A DNA stretch of 64,000 bases. Origin: Tetrahymena elliotti 4EA (lineage: Eukaryota > Ciliophora > Oligohymenophorea > Hymenostomatida > Tetrahymenidae). Below the pieces are notes generated by a model that saw only the letters and a program-made list of their open reading frames with translations, was not told the origin of the DNA and searched no databases. The stretch's first letter is position 1. Each line of letters opens with the position of its first letter. The position numbers and the translations under genes were made by a program. Where the stretch lies: assembly GCA_000231825.2 (NCBI GenBank), contig JH720305.1, positions 159,949 to 223,948 of the forward strand, in the 5' to 3' direction. Below are positions 36,962 through 50,053 of this stretch, one piece after another.

Positions 36962-38804
36962 TTTGCTATGCTAAATTATTGAGATTGTGTTAAATGATTG
37001 TGTTAATTTGGTATTAATTTTAATAAATTAATTAATTGATATTTTTGTGTGTATTTTTGCAATGGTTATTAAATATACTGGAATCAACTAGAAATAAATT
37101 TGCCTTGAAATTACTAAGATATTTTGTATCAAAAATAGTAGCAATAATAATTCTTCTTCCTCCTCTTTTTGTCCACTCCACTCCTACTTAACTTTTTCAT
37201 ATTTAAACAATTTTTAAATTTTACCTTCAATCAATATGCTCATTATTATTTCTTTAAATCAATTTCTAAACTTATTAAATTTACATCATAGATAGCTTCA
37301 TTTCAATTGCTATTTCTTATTTCTTTTTCCATTTATTTCAATCTTTGTTGAAATTCTTATTTAAAATCACATTTCACTGTAGCTGGCTGGCATTTATTTC
37401 TCAACAAAAAATTAATTTTGCATTTACTAAATTAAGTCACTAAATTTATCACTGTTAAATTTTGCTTAATCACCATAATAGTAAATAATTTACATTCTAT
37501 TAACTTTTAATTTCAAAAACTATTGAAACAAATATTTTGAGAATGTTCATACATTTTTAAACATTTTTTTACAACAAATATTACTCTTTTTATTTAATTA
37601 AGCTAAAAATGCCAATAGTACAACCAAAAAAATAATTTAAAAAAAGTTTTGATCATTTATTTAAATAGCTATTTGTATAGATACATAGATTGCAGAATTA
37701 GAAATATTTTTATAAATAAGAGTTACTTAACTACTTTTTATTTTAATTATATATTTAATGGGATTATAAATCAGAAGCAGATAAAATTTTGATTTAAAAA
37801 TAAATAAATTTTTTAAGGATATTTTCATATTAAATTACATTTATTTCTTCCATTTTTTCCACTCTTTTTATTTTTATTTGTAAGAACTTAAGTCAAAATT
37901 TATAATTTTTTACAAAGCTATGCTTAATTTATAAAAGCTTCTTATCGTTTAATAAATTTTATATCATTAAGGTCTATTAATATAATAAATAAAAATTTTG
38001 CATAATTTGCTTGTTTTTCTTTTAAAGTTTTGATTAACTTGGATTTTTATTTTTGTAAATTTTTAAAGAGAAATAAAGTTTGAATAAAATAAAATAAGTG
38101 AATGGACTGAATTGAATTTTGAATAAGATTTGTTCAATTTTTTATTTTTTTAGATTCAGATTATAAGTTTACAAATAATTGGAGGAGAGATAAAAAAATA
38201 AATGTGTTTTCTATAGTAAAAGGGAATGAATGATTAGATTATTTAATAATTTTTAATTATAGAACAATAATAAATACTTATTAAGAGAAGAACAAAAATT
38301 TGAATAAAAAATAATTATCAAAAATATTAGCTTTGTTAGATACAAATAATATGAATGGATTTTTACAACAAAATTTACAATTTTATATTAATTTGTAAGA
38401 AAAATCTTACTTATGATTTTATATTTTTTGCATGTTTGTTTGTTTGTTTGTATGTATGCTTGGCTGTTTATTTGTTTGTTTGCTTCAAGTAAATAAAATT
38501 GAATTAATTTTTAACATCAAGTATATAGATGAGAAGAATACAAATAAACAAAGAATTGACTGAATGAATGAATTCAATGAGTGTTAATTATGAGGATTGA
38601 TTACTCAATTCTTATTAATGTATTTAATTAATTTTTTGAGTTGATTAATTTCAATTTGTAGTAAGTATAAATACGAAAAAAGGAGGAATTAGATATTAAG
38701 TAAAAGTGAACAAGTAATTTAAGTAAAAAAAGCCATATAGCTGATTCAAATAGCTCCAAAGTAGATTAGTAGAGACTTATAATTAGACCACTCTATTCCT
38801 AGTT
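36962..38804. other. Divergent intergenic region
   Basis: This 1.8-kb spacer lies between the divergently transcribed WDR55 and NEK genes, so it should hold both promoters. It is AT-rich, with a (TTTG)n simple repeat near 38437-38485 and TGAATGAATGAAT near 38563. No coding frame is supported. Confidence 0.6.
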
Positions 38805-41800
38805 ATGGCTCAAAAAGAATACAAAAAACTCTACAAAGAAATAGAGGTCATTGGCAGAGGCAATTTTGGTAAATTTTCAATCATACATTATAGTTTATTT
38901 ACTTGACTGATTCATTGATTGAAAATTCATGTTGATTTGATTTTTGAAAATAGGTTCTGCTACATTAGTTGAAAAGTTAGACAATAAAAATAAATATATA
39001 GCAAAGAAAATAGTCTTAAGTAGTTTAAATCCAAAGCAATAAGATAGCGCTCTGCAAGAAGTAAAAAGATTTTCAATTGCCTCATTTTTTTTCTTCATTT
39101 CTATATTTGCAATGAGGGATTTTAAATTATTTGAAAGAGCAAATAAATTAGATGAGAAATAGCAATTAGAAAATGAAAGTAGAACAATAAATAGTTAATT
39201 ATAAAATATATAAATTAATAGGCTTAGTTATTGAAGGATTTAAATCATAAAAATATAGTTTCGTATATAGAAAGCTTCAAAGAAGAGGACTTGTTAATTA
39301 TAATCATGGAGTATTGTGAGCGTAAGCAGATTTTTGAATTGTTTTTTTAGCAATTGCAAAAGGGAAAGTTTTCTTCAACAAATGCAAATAAAAAAATGAA
39401 TTTGTTGTTGCTTTATACATCATCATGCTAAAATTTTTAATTTAATGTATTTTTGTATAATGTAAAATGATTTAGATGGAGATCTAGCCTTTCATATTAA
39501 AAGAAAGAAGCAAAAGAAAGAATATTTTCCTGAAATGTTAATCGTTAATTGGTTCTATGAACTAGCACTCTCAATAAAATATATACATGAAAAAAAGATT
39601 TTGCATAGAGACATCAAAACATCAAATATTTTCATTACAAAAGATGGCACTATTAAAATAGGTGATTTTGGTATTTCAAAAGTGTTGGAAAACACTACTT
39701 CAGTGGCAAACACTGTAGTGGGAACTCCTTATTACATGAGGTAATTAATATATATATACATAATAGTATCTTGTTAGAAATAGGCATTTATTGATCTTAT
39801 TTGATAAATTTAAAATAGTAAAAGTGGTGATTATTTATTAATTAGCTATTTATATTTAAACCACTACTTATTTTCAAATTTTAACAATTATAATAATAAT
39901 ATTAAGATAGTTATTTAGAATTTCTCATTTATTTTTTAAATGTAAATTTATATAGTCCAGAAGTTTGTGAAAGCAAGCCATATACTTATAAATCCGATAT
40001 TTGGGCTCTGGGTTGTGTTTTATATGAGCTTTGTGCTCTTGAGGTAAATCAAATCGCTTTTTAAATTTTATGAAATAGAATCTAGAGCTAGGGTTATTTG
40101 CTATTTATTGGTTTAATTATTTGGTAGACCAAAGCAAAAAGATGACCTGACCTGTCTATTTTAAAATCTACATAAAATTACCATCAATAAAAATAAATGA
40201 AAAATTTTTTTTAATAAATAAAAAAGCATGCATTTGAGTCAAATAATCTTCTAGGACTTATATTCAAGATTGTATAGCAAAATATATCAGACATACCTAG
40301 CTTTTATTCAAAAGAGCTAAACGAATTAATTCAGTAAATTAATTATTCATTTAAAAAAGATTTTTTATTCAAAAGTTTAATTTTGTCATTTAAATTTGTA
40401 AAATTAATAAATTTAAATTTTAATTAAAAAAAGTAAGCTCTTAAATAAAAACGAGTAGGAAAGACCAGTTATAAATGATATACTAAATGATATAAGCACT
40501 TAGAAGTTATTTAAATAATATTTAGAAGTAAGAGTTGATTCTTCATAGGTGAAATCAGACTAGTAAATTAGTCATTCAAAAAGATCTTCAAATAACCATC
40601 AACACCAGCATCATCACTAAGCTCTTTCAAGTGGTGCTGATATAAAAGGTAGCACTAACAAAGAAAATAATGCACAAAACTAATTTATCATAACAGATAA
40701 AACAAATCTTCCCAAAAGTAGCTTACAAGATGGTACTTCTTCAATGTAGACTGTTGATAGTTAAATATATCAAATAAATAATTAACAAATAATATAGAAT
40801 AATGGCTAAAACAACCATCATGAACATAAAGAGGAACCAGAATATAAAATAAAAGCTAAAATTGTTAGAAGAAATGTCTACACTCCTGATAATTTCTCTA
40901 AAAATAATAGTGAGCATCCTCACTCATAAAATCCAATAAATTCTAACAACAACGCATTAGCTTCATTAAAATAAATTGGCAATAGTAATATTGATGCTGC
41001 TGCCTCTAATCATAGCCATAATGTTAGCACTAATAATACATAGAATATAAATAGTAATGCAGTCAGTATTAATAATGATTTTAATAAGGATGGAACTCAT
41101 GATGAATATTATCATGATGAAGATCTAAATACTTTCAAATCTCAAAGAAATAAATTTGATGAATCAACTGCTATTAAACACAATAATTTCATCAAATAAG
41201 AGTCACCTGCCTCTTTATAAAAAGTTAAATCTCAATCGACTTTCAACCATTAATCAAAATTCAAAAAAGAAGATGGCTCTAAATAAATCGATATGTTCTC
41301 ATCTTCTAGAAATGCAAATCACCAACAGTATATTTTCATTTAATTATTTATCTTAAAATATTAAAAACTATTTTTATTATTATAGAGCTGTATCTCAACC
41401 TCATAATATGATGGTAAATAGTTAAGGGAATCAAAGAAATCCTTAATATTAAAACCTTTATCAACAAATCGTATCTTAAGAGCAAATATACAGCCAACCT
41501 GCTTTTGTTAAATAAACCCCAAAGCAATTAGCTTAACGTAAAAAAGAAGAAAAAACTAGACTTTAACAAGAATAATTAACTGAATACACTAAATCACAAG
41601 TAAAAAACTCAATGATTTCTCGTGAAAGATACATATAAAATGTTTATGGGGAAAAATTTTTATCTAACTAAAGTGTGCTGAAATAATATGAAGAAAGTGT
41701 TCACAAACAACAAAAAAATTTACATTTAGAACCAATACAACTCAACAATATGAATGCCAAATAATTGCTCAAAAATAACTTTATGAGTGATAGAAACTCT

Positions 41801-43573
41801 TCACCAACAACAATTAATCGTCATCAATAAACAAACGTAAATCATAAAGAATAAAGAGATAAATTTACAAAAACGTTTTTTTATGAATAATTTATTTAGT
41901 TCATGATGGTTGAAACTCAGTTTTAGTAAGACATACCAATACCTAGTATTAATGGGTAGTTCACCATTTTATTTCTTAATAATTTGTTAACATTCTTTTG
42001 CAATTTATATGAATAGAAATAATCAAAGATCTCCAAAGAATATAAATTAGACATATAAGCAATAGTTAGAGAATCCCAATATATACTCTGAAATAGATTA
42101 TCCAATAGAGACTACAGACAAATTTGCTGTGTCAACTTAGATTAATCATAGAAGAAAGAACACGGGATCTAAATGTGATGTTGCATCTTTAATTTAAGAA
42201 GAAGATCAAAAAAATACTTACAATATGATTCATAAAAACGTTCCTGCTAGTTATAAAAATTAACTTGCGTTTTTAAATGGAAATGTTTAAAAAACATTCA
42301 AATTTCACACTTAGTAAGATGAATTAGCTGAGAGCGAAGTTCTTGATTAGCAAAATATTTAAAATAAATTTAATTTAAATAAAATAAAATAAAAAATTCA
42401 GCCCTTACAATAATAAGAGCATAGCATTAGTCTTCACCATTAATCGTAGGGTGGAGTAAGTTACTCAAATACTCAATTTGAATCTGAAATAACTTTAGAC
42501 TAAATAAAACACAATGAAACAATTTATCAAGACATCCCTCTACCTAATGTTAAAAAGACTGATAGCGAAGCTTTAGCTTCACCCAACCAAAATAGTTTTG
42601 ATAGCCATATAAGTAAAGAAGACGCTTCTGATTCAACTAATGACAACAATAAACATTTCTAGAACAACAAAGGCTTACAATATAAAATTAAAACCAAGCA
42701 CTTGCAATCTAACTTTAAAAACTAATCTAGCCAACAAAGACAAGATACTTAAGAAGATGAATATGGCCAAGAATAATTTGAAGATTATTTTAGTGATGAA
42801 GATGCAGAAATTAAAAAGTAACTAAAGTTATAATAGAACAACAGTAAAGAATAACATAAGAAATAATAAAATTATGCAAACAATAATAGTAACACCAGCA
42901 ATAATGCAAATAATAACAATAATAATATTAGCAAAATTAATCACCTTGAGGGTAATTCTTTTTTTTAATATAAATTTTTGTTAAATTAATAGTTTAATAT
43001 TTTATAAAAAAGCAATAGCAGAAAATGATTGTGAATAAACTTAATTTACTCCTCTGTAGTCTATGATAGGTCATCAATAAGTAGTCAGTTTTCAATAAAG
43101 CACAAGAAAATATTCAAATGGAAAATCTTAAATAAATAACTAAGAGTCTGGAAAATAATCTAAGAATATCCAACGTTAGAATTCCAGTAATTCAAATGAT
43201 GATTTACCACCTTAGCGTTTAAGCAATAATCACAATAGAAACTCCCCTAAAAACATTAATGACAGCAATTTTAAAAATAATTCTAATACCTAAATGAGCC
43301 AAAATTAAAGCAAACTGATAAGTTTAAGAAAGAAGTGTTAGCAAAGTCTTGGTGATAATTTTGAGAAAGTGTATGAAATCATATAAAAATCTAACTAACA
43401 AAACATTAAAGACTAAAAAGTAAATTAAAATAAAACAAAATTATCTTTAAATTAATTTCTATTTTTAAAAGATGTTATAGATGCTTGTTGACATAGTAGG
43501 AAAGAGAAAAATTAATGACTGCTTTGAGGTTGAATAGCTAATATTCATAGAAGAAGAAATGAGAAAAAAATGA
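38805..43573 (+). CDS. NEK-family (NIMA-related) protein kinase
   Basis: Eleven exons: 38805-38868, 38954-39060, 39222-39321, 39476-39740, 39956-40043, 40227-40333, 40434-41327, 41386-41925, 42017-42951, 43013-43419, 43481-43573 (1199 aa). The kinase domain is about residues 12-265. It carries IGRGNFGSA (Gly loop), AKKI (catalytic Lys), HRDIKTSN (about 134), DFG (about 154), GTPYYMSPE and [12 protein letters not shown], so all catalytic residues are present and it should be active. HAFESNNL after subdomain IX is NEK-typical. The long Asn/Gln/Ser tail has His-rich stretches. A short conserved end ([20 protein letters not shown], then IEEEM) is encoded by its own last exon. NEKs control ciliary length and basal bodies, and ciliates have many paralogues, so I give no number. 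Phases agree at every junction. Confidence 0.93.
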
Positions 43574-44733
43574 TAATGATTGTCTTAATTATGAATTAGC
43601 TGATAAAAACTTAAAAAAAATAGATAGTACGTATTTAGCCTTTTTGCTAACTAAAAATTGAAATATTTCAATTAATTATTTTAATTAAATTAGAAAGAAA
43701 TATACCCTATTGTAAATTAAATTAATTGACTTAACCTCTCTAAGTACATTACAAAACTAATTAATAAAATTAACTGATGAATAAATATATTTTACAATTA
43801 ATTTGAGCATAAGAATTCAAATAAAATACTTGAATCTTTCTCTAAAAAAAAAACAAAAAATAAATAAGAAATATAAGCAATATTAAAATTTGTAAATAGT
43901 TTAAATTTATGGTGTTAATATGTATTATTTAATTTAGCATCATTCAATATAATTTATCAATCACCTATATTTCATCTCATTTATTTTGCATTAAAATCTC
44001 CTTTTTCTTTTAATTTATAACCTTAAATATTATAAGTTTATAAATTACAATTAAACTAATTCATATTTAAATGTCTTACTTTCTATAAATTAGTAATAAG
44101 AATAAATTCTCAACTCTCATTTTTATGCAATCTGCAAATTAAATTTACCAATTTTACGCATCTGAAAAGCATCTATCTCTTTCATAAAGTTTAACTTTTT
44201 GTTTAATGAGCCTTTTTTTTAATTAAATTTATGTTTCTTATTTTTTAGACAAAGAGCATTTAAAATTTTGAATAGTTAAATTTACAAAAGTCAATGTTTT
44301 AAATATTAAATTCTTTAGCTGTTATTGGATATGCAATTATTTAATAATTTATGATTTAAAAAATTATTTCTTGACAATAATTCATCAGTTATTTTATTTC
44401 TTATCATTAAGATTGAGAAATCACTCAAATTTTTAACATAAATACAAAGCAGAGATATTCTAAATTAGCTTCAGAGTATTATTAAAAATAACTAAAGAAG
44501 CAAATTCTATTAACTCTTGTTAGGATTAATGCTTTTTGAATAATCTAAATAAATTGATTTCTAGATGATAATAAATATGCATTTTATTTAGATCAGCTAT
44601 TTAAAAATTTCTATTTGTAAATATTGGTATATCTTTGAAATTTAAATAGTGCTTAATGAAAGGATAATATTTATTAAAATTTCAAAAAATCTGAATATCT
44701 GAATTAAATTATAAAGATTGTGTTTTTAATAAG
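43574..44733. other. Intergenic AT-rich spacer
   Basis: About 1.2 kb between two + strand genes. Only homopolymer-rich sequence and short frames are present. No repeat or RNA gene is recognisable. Confidence 0.55.
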
Positions 44734-47099
44734 ATGAGTGGAGAAATAAATATGAAAGACAGTTAAATAAGTACTTCTTCTGTAAATACTTAAAATACTA
44801 GCATTATAAAATCTGAATAAGATATAAGAATAAGATGGATTTGTTCTTTCTTGGATGGAAGAACACATGCTTTATTCAATGATAAATCAGGCCTTATTTT
44901 ACACAGAGAGCATGGTAAGATTATTTGACAAATTATTTATACTCATTTCAATAAAATTATTAAATAGAATGCTTTACATATTTCTCTAAATTGGGAAATA
45001 AATTGAGATTTATGTCTAAGAATATTCCATGCACTGAATCGATTGAATTCAAAGTTAATCTTGTGTTTAAGGTGAATAAAATATACTATTTGGAATGTTG
45101 AATTGTAATTGATTGTTTTAAAATATAGAATTTGAATTAATATAATGATGTTCCAACAATTAAATCTGAAAAACTGTATAGTGATTAAGAGGAAATATTA
45201 AATAGTTAAAAAATTAGCTCTTGTATTTGGAGTTTAAGTGGGGAAGATAGTGATTTTGAAGTAGATGAATTTGGAAACATTAGTATTATATCTTTAGAAG
45301 GACACTCAAAGCTAACTCTACTAAAAAATAAATTTGTTTTTATAGTAGAATATTTACAATTAATACCAAAAAAGAAAGCAACTTGGGAAAATAAATTAAA
45401 TTAATACAATGAAGACGAAGAAGAATCATAAGAAAATAGTATATTAAATGGTGAAAGATTACTTAAGAATTAATTGAATTCAGGGGATTTTGATTTTCAT
45501 AAAGATTTTCTTTAGAAATATAATCTGAAAAAGCAAAGTGATAGCCAAAAGCAAAGCAAAGGAAAAGTTAAATTAGCCTTTCCCTACATAAAGATGAAGA
45601 AAATATATACAATTTTTAACTTTCCTGAAAGATGGACTCTTCCTTTATATTTATTGTGGTCTAAATTGGAAAGATAGGGATTTTCTTCTTAGATTGGGGA
45701 TGAAGTTTAGCTTGTTCACCATCCTCATTTTTAACAAGATTTTATTGATTATTTGCATTTTGATATCTCATCTGAATCATATGAAGATGTTTCATTTAAA
45801 AATTACATTAGAGAAAAATATGGCTTAAATAAGATTAATTCAAGCGAAGCTATGACTGAATTGCCTAATATTGGGATGCTTAATTAAATTTAATTTAAGA
45901 ATATAAATTCAGAAAACCTTTGGAGTAATGATGAAGCTTTTCCTTTATTTGATTAACCTAGATATTCTGAAAGAATATAGTATACATGGAAAGATGGATA
46001 CACTTCTTGGATTAGTAAAGAAAAAGAAATTTATTTATTTAATGATAAAGAAAATCTATTTTTGTTTTCCACTCAAAACGGTAATAAATATTTTAAATCT
46101 AAAAACTTTGTTTAATAAATAAACCCCTTTTTCTAAAGGAAAGTTTTTCCATGAAGTAGAAGAAAATGATTTGAGATCCTTAGAAAATGAAAAAGTTATT
46201 AATGTTTTGCAAGTATGGAGAGACGATGAGAAATCTGTTTTATTGAGTTCTTTTTCTAAGTTAAGAGAACATGATTCTCTTATATCAAATAAAGTAGAAG
46301 TTATTAGTGATATCAAGTAAGCAAATAAATAGCTATTAAGTAAAAAAGAAGATAAGGAAGAAAGCATTGCTTCATTATATAGTGATAACTATGAAATACT
46401 TCATAAATGTGAAAATGAGTTAGGAAAATTTGAAGCTTTCAAGAATGGATGTATCAAAATACTTTTTAGAGATAGAACTATTTTAAGATGGATGAAAGGT
46501 TCTGATTAGGTTCATATCATTTCTAGATACGGAGACTAAGTTAGTATTTTAGCTCAATCGCCATAAGAATTTTAAGAGTATTCATTTGTTACTTAAATTA
46601 TGAATTTAGTTTAGAGATTTAATTTAAGTCATTAGAATAAAATATTTATGAATTAATTAATAAAAGGTATGTGGACAGAGCAATAGAGTTTAGAGAATAT
46701 TGCTTTACCGACCCAAAAGAAAAGATTGAAAAAGAAAGAAAGTAACAAGAGCTTAGAGAGTTAGTTAATTTTGAAATGAATAAAAATGAAAGGTTTCTAA
46801 CCATTTTGAAAGGCAAAGTACCGGAAGAAATAAGCAATCAATTAAAACATAATGAATAACAATAATCCAACAACCAAGTTTACAATCCAAACCACTCTAT
46901 AAATTCTCAAGTTTCATAATAAGAATTATATTATTCTACTCCATTAAAGTAATCTAATTATTTAAATGTAAACTATCTTGGAAACTCACAATTCTAGAAT
47001 CAGCAATCACAAAAATATCAGTATCAAGATTTGTAAAATTAAGATATGAATGAAATGATTTAAAAGTAAATTCATTTTCCACTTTTTATACTTTTATGA
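44734..47099 (+). CDS. C5orf34-like protein (polo-box-related family)
   Basis: Exons 44734-44914, 44968-45071, 45129-46080, 46139-46577 and 46610-47099 give 721 aa (human C5orf34 is about 640). The N-terminal block has WICSFLDGRTHALFNDKSGL, then across intron 1 ECFTYFSKLGNKLRFMSK, like the C5orf34 N-terminal DUF (upstream acidic strands, then CFTYF...G.K.R). A central KIYTIFNFPERWTLPLYLL and a C-terminal block FKNGCIKILFRDRTILRW (about 515-532) also match. The DRT motif recalls polo-box-like folds. The tail is Gln/Asn-rich. C5orf34 is almost uncharacterised, so no activity is claimed. Intron 46578-46609 is only 32 bp, the shortest inferred in the window, and is needed to join EFQ to DLEIQFKSLEQNIYELINK. 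Confidence 0.78.
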
Positions 47100-47651
47100 A
47101 TTCAATATTCTAATTCTATTTTTATTAACTAAATAATTAGCATGATGAGATAAAATGAATAAATGCTTTAGAAGTTAAAGTAAGTTTTATGAGAAAATAA
47201 AATAAGATAAGACATCTCTAAATGGAAATAAGAAAATAAAATTAATTATATCTATGAACTAAAAATAACTTTACAGACAACATACCCTAAAAATTATTTT
47301 TTAATTAATCCAGAAATACCTATTGCTGTATAAAATCATATGATGACTCTCTAAAAGAAAATAATAAAATTAGTTGAAAATATGCTTATGAAAATCTAAT
47401 AAAAATTCATTTAATAAACAAATTAAAATAAACACAAACTATTTATAAATTTTTAATAAAATTCATTTGAGCACAAAATTGTATGTTATTTGTCTAATAA
47501 TCAGATTATATAATATTTTCACCAATTTTCTTTAAACGCTTCTTCAGATTTTGATATATTTTAGAATATGTTGTTGTGAAGGTATTATGAATTTAATTAA
47601 TTTGATTAATTAAATTTCTAAGAAAATATCTAAAAAGTAGATTAGTTAAAA
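47100..47651. other. Intergenic AT-rich spacer
   Basis: Spacer before the first TPR gene. I see no coding frame or repeat. Confidence 0.5.
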
Positions 47652-49157
47652 ATGATGATAAATTAATAAGCAATGAAATCAAGATAATTCTTCCTTGATA
47701 GTAAGTTAACGGAATGCATAAATTATGTTGATGAAATTCAGGTTGGTGTGAATGATTTTTAGTCTTACAAGTATTGTTAGATTTATAAAGGATTGAGTTT
47801 TTTTGAGTTAAGTTTGTAAGAATAAGGATAGAAATGCTTTTAAGATCTAATTCAATTAAGCCAAGAAAAAAGTTAAAATAATGCTGATGAATTAGATATT
47901 ATCATTTAAATTCTTTATCAATGGCAAAACTTCGATGAAGAGTAAGCAAAAGCAAAGAAAAATAATGAAAATTTGTTAATGTAATGTGAAAAGTATAAGG
48001 AGTTGTATGGATCTAAAGAGAATTATAATGAGTATATCTATTTATTTGGTATTAGCGTTTATAATTTTATAGATTACTATCCTGATAAGAAAAACTGTGA
48101 ATATTTGGATAATTTAGTCTAAAATTAATCAAAAATTTAGCAATTTAATTAAGAAAGCATCATTTTAATTGGATGGATGTATGATTATTTAAATTAGCAT
48201 GATGAAGCTAGAAAATGGTATAAAGTATTAGAAGAAATTAATCCTAGATATCCAGGTTTAGCAAATAATATTGCTCTTACATATGAATAAAAAAATGAAT
48301 AAAATTTAGCAGAAGAATATCTTTTAAAAGCAGTTGAAATTTGCCCATAAAATGCTGTAATTTTAACTAATTTAGCTTTACATTACTAAAATAGTGATTA
48401 AAAATAAAAAGCTATTGAATTTTTTGAAAAATCTTTTGAAGCTAATCCTAAATTTATTAATTGCATTCTTTGTTATTCCAAGTTAATGATATCAAACTAA
48501 GATACCTAAAAAGCTAGGGAAATTCTATTAAAAGGAAATGAGATCAACTAAAAAAATGTTGACATTTTGCTTCACTTAATGAGTTTAGAAGCAGAAGTTA
48601 ATAATTTTGAAATAGCCTAACAATACTTAAACTAGGTTTTGGAAATCAATCCCAATGAAGGTTTTCCTGAATACAAATATGGCAGCCTTTTATTTGATAA
48701 AAATTAATATGATTTATGTGAAACCTAATTTTTAAGATGTTTAAATAAAAATCTCTCTCCTCATTTTGTTGGATATGCAATTTCGAAATTGGCATATTCA
48801 TATTTTTCATAGTACAAATTTATTGATTCTTTCTAACAGCTTATGAAATTAGGAAATCTAGATATTCCTAACTTTCAATTCTAAGAAGAATTGGATGGTA
48901 TAGGATACATTCTAGATGAAATAGATGCAATATCATTGTAGTAAAAAGTATCCATTTTAAATTCATACTATGGGATTATATAAACAAGATATGGTCAAAT
49001 AAAAAAGTGTACTTAAAGTTAATTTTTCAAATGCCTTTTAGAATTTAAATCAGACAATTATAGAAATATTGTTAGTATAATAGCTTACTAAAGGAGCATT
49101 TAGAATCTATTAACTTTTAAGCAAAGCTTTAATCATTGGGATTTGTTTCTCTCTTGA
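47652..49157 (+). CDS. TPR-family protein A (HWDL-tail family)
   Basis: An intronless frame of 501 aa. About eight degenerate TPR-like helical pairs are visible. The best are LIGWMYDYLNQHDEARKWYK, YPGLANNIALTYEQ, AVILTNLALHYQNSDQ and EIAQQYLNQVLEINPNEGFP, with the A8-G8-A20-P32 pattern partly kept. The N-terminus (FFLDSKLTECI) and C-terminus (SFNHWDLFLS) match the other five copies in this window. TPR solenoids bind peptides as scaffolds, and the partner is unknown. This copy opens a head-to-tail cluster of four. A second in-frame Met follows the first directly. No signal peptide or TM segment is present, so it is probably cytosolic. Confidence 0.88.
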
Positions 49158-50053
49158 TTTTCTATCAAAATAGTATTTTTTCATTGTTGATAGTATCTCA
49201 AAATTTATTAAAATGTTTGTTTGTTATAATGTATCTTAAAAATGTACTTTTTATTGGTAACACCTCTAGTGATTTCAAATAATTTAAGCATTTAAAATAA
49301 ATTTCTTTAAAAAATTAAAAGCATTTTATTATTTTAAAAGAAAAACACTTTAAACGATCAAATAAATTTCCTGAATGAAATGTTTAAAATTATTAATTTT
49401 TTAACAAAATAACATGATAAATTTTAATTAATAATTAGAATACAGTTTAAATTTGATTTTCCTTTTGTTTTTTAGAAAAATATATTTTATGTGAATCTAA
49501 ATATTAATTTATTTTGCATTTTTAGTCAAGATTTTTTCATTGATTTCTTAATTGCTAAATGAAACTTATTACTATGAAAAAAAAGAAACACTTGAGAAAA
49601 TAAATTTGAAAAGCATTAAATAAGATAAAAAATCCTTGAGATTTTGAGTTGCATTTTAGATAGTAAATATATTCAGTGCTTTTATTAAATAATAGAAAAT
49701 ATATGATCAAAAATTAATGATAGAATATTATCTTAAGGTTGTGTTTTTTTAAATTTTGTTTTATTAGATAATTAAAACAATTAGCATTAAAAAAACAAAA
49801 GCATATTTCTGTGAAGAAATGATATGATTAGAAAAATAATTCAATTGAATCAAAACTCCTTAAGATTTTATACTTTGTTTTAGAGTAGATGATATTTTTT
49901 TAAAAAATTTTTTCAGTACTTTTATTAAACAATAGAAAATATCTTATCAAAAATAATCTGAATGCTGTGTTTTATAAATTTTGATTGATAGATAATTAAA
50001 AAAAATAAAATTAAAAAAATTAGTTCTAAAAATACATTTTTATTTAGAAGATA
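49158..50053. repeat. Spacer with a duplicated ~160-bp segment
   Basis: Two imperfect direct copies, about 49631-49795 and 49855-50015, share CCTTGAGATTTT, CAGTGCTTTTATTAAATAAT, AGAAAATAT..ATCAAAAA and TTTTATTAGATAATTAAAA words in the same order. The second copy sits just upstream of TPR gene B. This looks like a footprint of local duplication that accompanied expansion of the gene family. Confidence 0.55.
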
